A DNA stretch of 50,269 bases from Alphaproteobacteria bacterium. GTDB taxonomy: Bacteria; Pseudomonadota; Alphaproteobacteria; Rickettsiales; Deianiraeaceae. Below, one piece after another: positions 44,935 through 50,269 of the stretch. The stretch covers positions 1 to 50,269 of the forward strand of contig JANYEN010000055.1 in assembly GCA_025363115.1 (NCBI GenBank), read 5' to 3'. Both the position numbers and the translations under genes were made by a program. Position 1 is the first letter of the stretch. Each line of letters begins with the position of its first letter. Under the pieces are notes generated by a model. It did not search any database. It saw nothing but the letters and a program-made list of their open reading frames with translations, and was not told where the DNA came from.

Positions 44935-45930
44935 ATGCTAGTAGGCTCAACTAATTCTTCACAAATTGAAATATTAACAAAGCACATAGAAGTTAATAAT
45001 CAATTTATGGCATTGTGTGATGCCCATGGCAAGGATTTTATAAAAGCTATGAAAGTATTAGAAGAACTAGCCCAAAAAGATAGTTTTTTAACTTCGAAAC
45101 TTGCCTCTATTAAAGCATTAAGCGAGTATTATGAAAATGATTGGTTGGGAACAGGTCAAGGTAGACAAAATATGGCAAGCTATTTCAAAGGAAAGCTTTC
45201 TAATCATAAATCTAAAGAAAAAGTAGCAGAAGAAATAGAAAAAAATCGTAAATTAATAATTGGCTATCTTTTACAAAATTTTAAACCTTTTGGTGAAGAT
45301 ATTTCAAATTATGAAGCTCACAGAATATATTCTTATGCATTAGATGACGCTTTAAAGCAACATAGCGTGCAACCTGAAATTTGTTTAGCTGGCGCAACAA
45401 ACAGTTTTTATCAAAGTTTTCTAGAACAAAAATTAACCAAAAAAAAAGAAGAATTTAAAACAGAAAATGTTGAACTTTCTAAAAAAATAAGCTTATTAAC
45501 TGAACAAAATTCTAGCACTCAATCTACTACTGCATCAAGTTCTTCTACTAATTTAGCTCAAACTATAACAATTAAACAAACTAGAGATGTTGTTCCACAG
45601 TTAACCTTGGGATTTAATTTTGCATCAGAGAATGAGCAACTAAATAGAGTAGAAAATTTAAAAAGATTACTGAATAATCATGGATTAAGAAATTGTTTTA
45701 CACATTATAATAAGGAAGCAAGTAATGTACCTGAATCTCGTCTTACTCTTAAGCCAGATGTTAGCGAAGAAAACTTATTAAAAATTTTTAGCTTATTAAA
45801 AGATAACGATGTTCCCATTTATTGTGCCGATAGAAATCAAAGGGTTGTTGATTTTCAAAGTTTTTCATTATCGTTGCCAAATCAAGCTGTTTTACCAGCT
45901 CACCGAAATGTTGCTAACCAAAGATTTTAA
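44935..45930 (+). CDS. Orphan 331-residue protein with coiled-coil-like middle
   Basis: I do not recognise a family. There is no signal peptide or membrane segment. Residues 1-165 look helical. Residues 165-190 are strongly charged and coiled-coil-like (LEQKLTKKKEEFKTENVEL). A Ser/Thr-rich linker follows (about 192-205, SSTQSTTASSSSTNL), then a C-terminal part of about 120 residues containing NLKRLLNNHGLRNCFTHYN. Two soluble domains joined by a low-complexity linker would suit a secreted effector, and the gene lies 1.8 kb after the type IV secretion genes, but no secretion signal can be proved. It has its own leader of about 160 nt, divergent from plsC, and is followed by mraY after 22 nt. 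Confidence 0.7.
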   Translation: MLVGSTNSSQIEILTKHIEVNNQFMALCDAHGKDFIKAMKVLEELAQKDSFLTSKLASIKALSEYYENDWLGTGQGRQNMASYFKGKLSNHKSKEKVAEEIEKNRKLIIGYLLQNFKPFGEDISNYEAHRIYSYALDDALKQHSVQPEICLAGATNSFYQSFLEQKLTKKKEEFKTENVELSKKISLLTEQNSSTQSTTASSSSTNLAQTITIKQTRDVVPQLTLGFNFASENEQLNRVENLKRLLNNHGLRNCFTHYNKEASNVPESRLTLKPDVSEENLLKIFSLLKDNDVPIYCADRNQRVVDFQSFSLSLPNQAVLPAHRNVANQRF

Positions 45931-45952
45931 TATATATTTAATTAACTAAAAA

Positions 45953-47038
45953 ATGCTATTTTTTATTTCTAATGCTTTTATTGAAAACTACCGTTTTTTA
46001 AATATATTTCATTATATTACGGTTAGAGCGATGATAGCTTTTGTTAGTTCTTTTATATTTTCTTTATTTGTATTCCCTCATTTTATTAAGCTTATAAAAA
46101 AAATAAGCCATAAAGGGCAACCTATAAGAACAGATGGTCCTGCTCATGAACATAAAGTGGGTACCCCTACCATGGGAGGCTTAATTATTATAATAGCAAT
46201 TTTGTTAAGCTCTATTTTAACGGCAAATTTAACTAATAAATATGTATTAGCCCTACTTTTTGTTTTAATAAGCTTTGGCACCCTTGGTTTTATTGATGAT
46301 TGGCTAAAAATTACTAAATATAATACCAAAGGAGTGCCTGGCAAAGTAAAATTGTTATTTCAATGCTTAATATCGTTATTGGTAATATTATGGATAAATT
46401 ACGAAGCCAACCAATGGTTTAGAAGCACATTGGTGTTTCCAATTTTTAAAAATTTTATATTAAATATGGGTTTTTTTTATACTTTGTTCAGAATTATTGT
46501 AATAACAGGGTCAAGTAATGCAATTAATTTAACCGATGGTTTAGATGGTTTAGTAACTATGCCAATTATATTGAGTACAACTTGTTTGGCAATTTTTGCC
46601 TACATTATAGGTAGCACTAGCTATTCAGGATATTTATATTTTACTTATATTAAAGGAGTAGCAGAAATTGTGGTACCTTGTGCTGCTTTGATTGGCGGTT
46701 GTTTTGGTTTTTTATGGTTTAATATCAAACCAGCCCAAATTTTTATGGGGGATGTTGGTAGTTTAAGCTTGGGAGCTTTTTTAGGAACGGTAGCAATAAT
46801 TATTAAGTGTGAAATTTTATTTGCTATTGTGGGAGGATTATTTGTAATCGAAGCTTTATCGGTAATTTTGCAAGTTTATTACTTTAGATTAACTGGAGGC
46901 AAAAGATTATTTAAAATGGCTCCCATACATCATCATTTTGAAAAATGCGGTTGGAGTGAAATGCAAATTGTTGTAAGATTTTGGATTATAGCATTGCTGT
47001 TTACAATAGCAGGACTAATGATGTTAAAAATTAGATAA
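45953..47038 (+). CDS. mraY: Phospho-N-acetylmuramoyl-pentapeptide transferase MraY
   Basis: MraY makes lipid I by moving phospho-MurNAc-pentapeptide to undecaprenyl phosphate in the inner membrane. The polytopic protein (361 residues, about ten membrane segments) has all family motifs: the cytoplasmic EHKVGTPTMGG, FIDDWLKI with the Asp pair, SNAINLTDGLDGL, FMGDVGSLSLG and the PIHHHFEKCGW loop. The start at 45953 fits the family N terminus. It is not flanked by murF, murD or other dcw genes, but lies between an orphan gene and atpB on the opposite strand (2-nt gap between stops). Confidence 0.96.
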   Translation: MLFFISNAFIENYRFLNIFHYITVRAMIAFVSSFIFSLFVFPHFIKLIKKISHKGQPIRTDGPAHEHKVGTPTMGGLIIIIAILLSSILTANLTNKYVLALLFVLISFGTLGFIDDWLKITKYNTKGVPGKVKLLFQCLISLLVILWINYEANQWFRSTLVFPIFKNFILNMGFFYTLFRIIVITGSSNAINLTDGLDGLVTMPIILSTTCLAIFAYIIGSTSYSGYLYFTYIKGVAEIVVPCAALIGGCFGFLWFNIKPAQIFMGDVGSLSLGAFLGTVAIIIKCEILFAIVGGLFVIEALSVILQVYYFRLTGGKRLFKMAPIHHHFEKCGWSEMQIVVRFWIIALLFTIAGLMMLKIR

Positions 47039-47040
47039 AA

Positions 47041-47781
47041 TTAGTGATGTACCGATTCACCAATATAAACACAAGCCAACATTGAAAAAATATAAGCTTG
47101 TAATAAAGCCACAAATATTTCAAAAATCTGTAAAACAACCAAGAATGCAAATGGAAATAATCCAAAAAAACCTGTTAAAATAACAAAATAAGCTATAACA
47201 TCCAGCATAACGTGACCAGCTACCATGTTAGCAGCCAAACGAACCGATAAACTTATTGGACGTGCTAAATAAGAAAATATCTCTAAAGCAAAAATTAATG
47301 GAACCATTAACATGGGAGTTCCTTCGGGCAAAAATATCTTTAAAAATCCGTGCCTATGCCTTACTAAAGATATACCAATGCAAACAATAAAAACTATTAA
47401 AGCCAATGCAAATGTAATAATGATATGGCTAGTAAAAGTAAATCCCATTGGCATTAAACCAATTAAATTGGTAGATAAAATAAATATAAATAAAGTAAAA
47501 ATAAGCTTTTGATAAAAAGAATTACCATATTCTCCAATTGATTGAGAAACCATAGTATGAATAGCTTTATATAAAGATTCAAAGCAAACCATTATTTTAT
47601 TGGGTTTAAAAGGCGTAGATTTAAAAGAAGCCATAATAAATAAAACCCCAGTTAAAACAAAGCAAAATAAACTGGCAAAAGCTGAATTTGTAATAATAAT
47701 GTTAAATCCTGCTAACTTAAATTCGACAATTTTATATATTTCAAATTGATGAAAGGGATTAAAAATTTTCTCTTGAATCAT
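47041..47781 (-). CDS. atpB: F1Fo ATP synthase subunit a
   Basis: Subunit a forms the proton half-channels of Fo beside the c-ring. The 246-residue membrane protein starts with the typical NPFHQFEIYKI, has five to six membrane segments, and carries the essential Arg in RPISLSVRLAANMVAGH. The last helix contains FVALLQAYIFSMLACVYIGE, as usual. In most bacteria atpB is followed by atpE and atpF. Here the next gene downstream is mraY on the other strand, so the c and b subunit genes must be elsewhere. The start codon shares one base with the ribF stop (47781), indicating translational coupling with ribF. Confidence 0.95.
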   Translation of the reverse strand: MIQEKIFNPFHQFEIYKIVEFKLAGFNIIITNSAFASLFCFVLTGVLFIMASFKSTPFKPNKIMVCFESLYKAIHTMVSQSIGEYGNSFYQKLIFTLFIFILSTNLIGLMPMGFTFTSHIIITFALALIVFIVCIGISLVRHRHGFLKIFLPEGTPMLMVPLIFALEIFSYLARPISLSVRLAANMVAGHVMLDVIAYFVILTGFFGLFPFAFLVVLQIFEIFVALLQAYIFSMLACVYIGESVHH

Positions 47782-48722
47782 TATAAAGCTAAATTATTTA
47801 TTTTTAAAAAAGCTAGTTCGCAATCTTTATATATTTGGTTTTTTAATTCGTCAATAGAATCAAATTTTTTTTCTTCTCTTATATAATCAATAAATTCAAT
47901 TGATAACCTAGCTCCATAAAAATCAATTAAATCTTGTTTTAAAATATGCACTTCAAGATGAGGGGTTTTATGATTAAAGGTAGGCTTTATACCAAAATTA
48001 GCAATCGCAGGATATTTAACTCCGTTTAAATAGGCAAATACTGCATATACTCCATATTTAATTTTTACATATTCAATTTCGGTAAATAAATTAGCAGTTT
48101 TATGTTTCAATTGATTGCCAGCTATTTGTGAACCCCTGATAACTACTCCTGTTATTTGAAATTTTCTTCCTAGCAAAGCGTTAGCTTGAATAATATTGCC
48201 TTTCTCGAGAAACTCTCTAATTAAACCCGAAGAAATTATTTTTTGTGACTCATGTTTTTTTAAAACAAAACTCTCAACTTCAATGTCATATTTTTCTCCT
48301 ATTTTTTTTAATGTAGTGGCATCTCCTTGCTGATTAGCTCCAAAACGATAATTTTCACCTACTACAACACATTTTACATTTAGCTTTTTTTTTAATATTT
48401 CACAAATAAATTGGTCGCATGAAAGGTTAGCAAAATCATGATTAAATTTTACTACATAAACAAAATCAATTTTGCATATATTTATTGTATAAGCTACCTT
48501 ATCTTGCAACGACGTGAGATAAAAAGAATTTGAATTCTTTTGAAAAAATTCGATTGGATTAGGATCAAAAGTAAGAATTCCAACTGCAGAATTATTAATT
48601 TTTGCGATATTTTTGGCATAGTCCATTAAAGCCACATGACCTATATGTAAGCCATCAAATTTACCAATTATTAAAGTGGAGTTTTCTTTAAATCTTCCAG
48701 TTATAAAACCGCTATTTATCAT
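47781..48722 (-). CDS. ribF: Bifunctional riboflavin kinase/FMN adenylyltransferase
   Basis: RibF makes FMN and then FAD from riboflavin. The N-terminal nucleotidyltransferase domain shows IIGKFDGLHIGHVAL (HxGH) and TFDPNPIEFF. The middle has GENYRFG and the SSGLIREFLEKG stretch (ISSTxIR type). The C-terminal flavokinase domain contains NFGIKPTF and LEVHIL with FYG. The flavokinase loop normally reading GFPTAN is KHKTAN here, keeping TAN but losing the Gly-Phe-Pro; this may only be sequence drift. 313 residues is normal. It overlaps the upstream orphan gene by 11 nt and is coupled to atpB downstream. Confidence 0.94.
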   Translation of the reverse strand: MINSGFITGRFKENSTLIIGKFDGLHIGHVALMDYAKNIAKINNSAVGILTFDPNPIEFFQKNSNSFYLTSLQDKVAYTINICKIDFVYVVKFNHDFANLSCDQFICEILKKKLNVKCVVVGENYRFGANQQGDATTLKKIGEKYDIEVESFVLKKHESQKIISSGLIREFLEKGNIIQANALLGRKFQITGVVIRGSQIAGNQLKHKTANLFTEIEYVKIKYGVYAVFAYLNGVKYPAIANFGIKPTFNHKTPHLEVHILKQDLIDFYGARLSIEFIDYIREEKKFDSIDELKNQIYKDCELAFLKINNLAL

Positions 48723-49944
48723 TATCTAATATAAAAAACATTTGCAACACACTGTTTTGCTTTTTATATTCATAGATGTCAATTCCAAAACCATTTATAT
48801 TTCTAGAAATATCTTCCATGTATGACATTGCTAAAATATTATTATTTTCATAATCAACGCCAATTACTATTCCTATTCTTCCTCCTATTCCTTCAGAATA
48901 TCCAATATCCTGTGAAAGATTAAAATAGCGCTCACATATAATCATGCCTGGCAAAATATCTTTTATAGTATTGGCACTAACAATTGAAAGTTCATCTTCT
49001 ATTTTTTCTTTAATAACAATAGAGTTATTATCCCATAAAATAAATCCTTTGTTATTATATTCGCTATGCAAAGACATTAAATTTAAAGTATTTATTTTAC
49101 CTTGAATACCAATAATTTCCGCTAACCATAAAGAAGAATCTTTAGGATAATAAATAATTTTTTGACTAAAAGAACCTGTTTCTTGACCATTATAAAATAA
49201 CATTATCGATTTATTGGCAAAAAAAGTGTAATTAACTAAAAATTTTTTAATTTCGCTATTATCTAAAATATGATCTGGCAGATTGATATTATAACTTAAA
49301 GCGGAATATGAATCCAGAGGAATTTTTAAAGAATGAGCTATGTAACCCAAAGATGTTATAAACCCCAACATATCATGAGTTCCTTTTTTATCTTTATTGG
49401 CAACTCCTCCCAATAAAGTAGGCATATCCCAATCAATATAAATATCTGATAACATTTTACCAGCTAAAATCGTTTGAACCGAAGATTTATTTTTAAGAAT
49501 ATCAATAGCATGGTCAATGGCTTCTGGCATGTTATTGGTATATATTATTTCATCTCCTAGTTTATTATTTTTCCAGGCTAAATTACCTATATCTAATAAA
49601 ATTTCCTTGTCTTTTAACATTCTCTTAATAATTTTTTCAGAATTAAATTTTTTACAAGCATAATTATTATTTTTACAAAACTCAGTTATTTTGCTTTGCA
49701 TATCTTCAATATTTTTTTTTAGTTCTTTTCTATAATTTTCTTCCTGCAAAATAACTAATTTAGCTAATTTATTAGAGGGAGTTTTAGAAATTATATCTAA
49801 AATTCGTATAGCTTCAGGTTCTGAAAATTCTTTTGAGGTAATTAAAGAAGTAGAGGGTAATTTAGATTTAGTAAAGAAGTAGATTAACGATAAAAAAATT
49901 AAAAAAAATATTAAGAATGGTGGATTTATTAATTTTTTGATCAT
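48712..49944 (-). CDS. Membrane-anchored orphan protein of 410 residues
   Basis: I do not recognise the family. One N-terminal membrane segment (about residues 8-26, PPFLIFFLIFLSLIYFF) is followed by a periplasmic-type domain. Its first part is helical and charged (about residues 45-125) and contains two Cys (EFCKNNNYACKKF), and the rest is mixed. A segment with IDWDMPTLLGGVANKDKKG stands out as possibly loop-like. There is no lipobox. The gene overlaps ribF by 11 nt, so it is cotranscribed with ribF and atpB, but this gives no clear functional hint. An envelope protein is the most that can be said. Confidence 0.75.
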   Translation of the reverse strand: MIKKLINPPFLIFFLIFLSLIYFFTKSKLPSTSLITSKEFSEPEAIRILDIISKTPSNKLAKLVILQEENYRKELKKNIEDMQSKITEFCKNNNYACKKFNSEKIIKRMLKDKEILLDIGNLAWKNNKLGDEIIYTNNMPEAIDHAIDILKNKSSVQTILAGKMLSDIYIDWDMPTLLGGVANKDKKGTHDMLGFITSLGYIAHSLKIPLDSYSALSYNINLPDHILDNSEIKKFLVNYTFFANKSIMLFYNGQETGSFSQKIIYYPKDSSLWLAEIIGIQGKINTLNLMSLHSEYNNKGFILWDNNSIVIKEKIEDELSIVSANTIKDILPGMIICERYFNLSQDIGYSEGIGGRIGIVIGVDYENNNILAMSYMEDISRNINGFGIDIYEYKKQNSVLQMFFILDNDK

Positions 49945-50084
49945 AAGGTATTAATAATATATACATTTTATTTTTTTAATTTAATTAATTAATTTGCAAT
50001 ATTTTTTATATAACTTATAGAGCAAAAGAAAAAAGTATTAAAAAATGATTAAAAATTTATTTATCATTTAAAATTATAGTAGAA

Positions 50085-50100
50085 TATAATCACTTAGTGA
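50085..50100 (+). promoter_or_regulatory. TATAAT box with adjoining dyad upstream of tRNA-Asp
   Basis: A consensus TATAAT at 50085-50090 touches the dyad TCACTTAGTGA (50090-50100). It lies about 80 nt before the tRNA, and the -35 partner is weak. It may be a promoter with an operator-like site, or chance. The rest of 49945-50180 shows no gene. Confidence 0.25.
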
Positions 50101-50180
50101 CATAATTTTAAAAGATGTATTTCTAAATAATTTATAATTAAACTTGATTTTAAAATTTTTTCTTATCTAGTTTTTTTGCT

Positions 50181-50257
50181 GGAGACATAGTTCAATTGGT
50201 TAGAGCACTGCCCTGTCACGGCAGAAGTTGCGGGTTCGAGTCCCGTTGTCTCCGCCA
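50181..50257 (+). tRNA. tRNA-Asp (anticodon GTC)
   Basis: The acceptor stem GGAGACA pairs with TGTCTCC. The D arm reads GTTCAATTGGTTAGAGC, the anticodon loop CTGTCAC carries GTC, and the T arm has GGTTCGAGTCC. The discriminator is G73, as expected for tRNA-Asp, and the 3' CCA is encoded (50255-50257). The gene is complete just before the window ends. Confidence 0.97.
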
Positions 50258-50269
50258 CTTAAGTTAAGC

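Overview
The window is a very AT-rich stretch of a bacterial chromosome. It looks like an alphaproteobacterium of the order Rickettsiales or a close relative. The main reasons are two tandem, very large VirB6-like proteins of the kind found in Rickettsiales type IV secretion systems, cell-wall and ATP-synthase genes (ftsI, mraY, atpB) scattered away from their usual clusters, scarce operon-end terminators, and visible pseudogenes. The placement is inferred from gene content, because no rRNA or other marker is present. UGA is used as a stop codon (for example at the end of the SDR gene at 6053 and of carA), so the code is standard.

Layout. 1-6916 is a decaying accessory region. It holds an ABC exporter pseudogene with several lesions, a tyrosine recombinase pseudogene broken by a nonsense codon and a 10-bp tandem duplication, a large orphan gene, a short-chain dehydrogenase, and a multiply frameshifted remnant at 6272-6797. 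From 18945 down to 6917 everything lies on the minus strand: tRNA-Cys, plsX, a small membrane protein overlapping a small lipoprotein (a spanin-like pair), an EmrAB-type efflux pump with ogt, then a compact argF-argG-argH-carA-carB operon that makes arginine from ornithine. CarB lacks its C-terminal allosteric domain. typA follows on the plus strand.

21.2-33.4 kb is a surface-polysaccharide sugar cluster. ManC (GDP-mannose) sits next to the CDP-3,6-dideoxyhexose enzymes RfbF, RfbG and RfbH, an epimerase-like reductase, a methyltransferase and a glycosyltransferase. In the middle is a tightly overlapping four-gene operon: HpcH/HpaI-type aldolase, SDR, dehydroquinate-synthase-like cyclase and thiamine-diphosphate carboligase. 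Together these could build a branched, chain-extended or carbocyclic CDP-linked sugar for the cell envelope. This is the strongest candidate for an undescribed system here.

33.4-50.3 kb carries ftsI, the two virB6 paralogs (each with its own cysteine-rich insertion), a GT25 glycosyltransferase, plsC, an orphan with a coiled-coil-like segment, mraY, an isolated atpB next to ribF, an orphan membrane-anchored protein and tRNA-Asp. No CRISPR array, rRNA, intact insertion sequence or convincing rho-independent terminator was seen.
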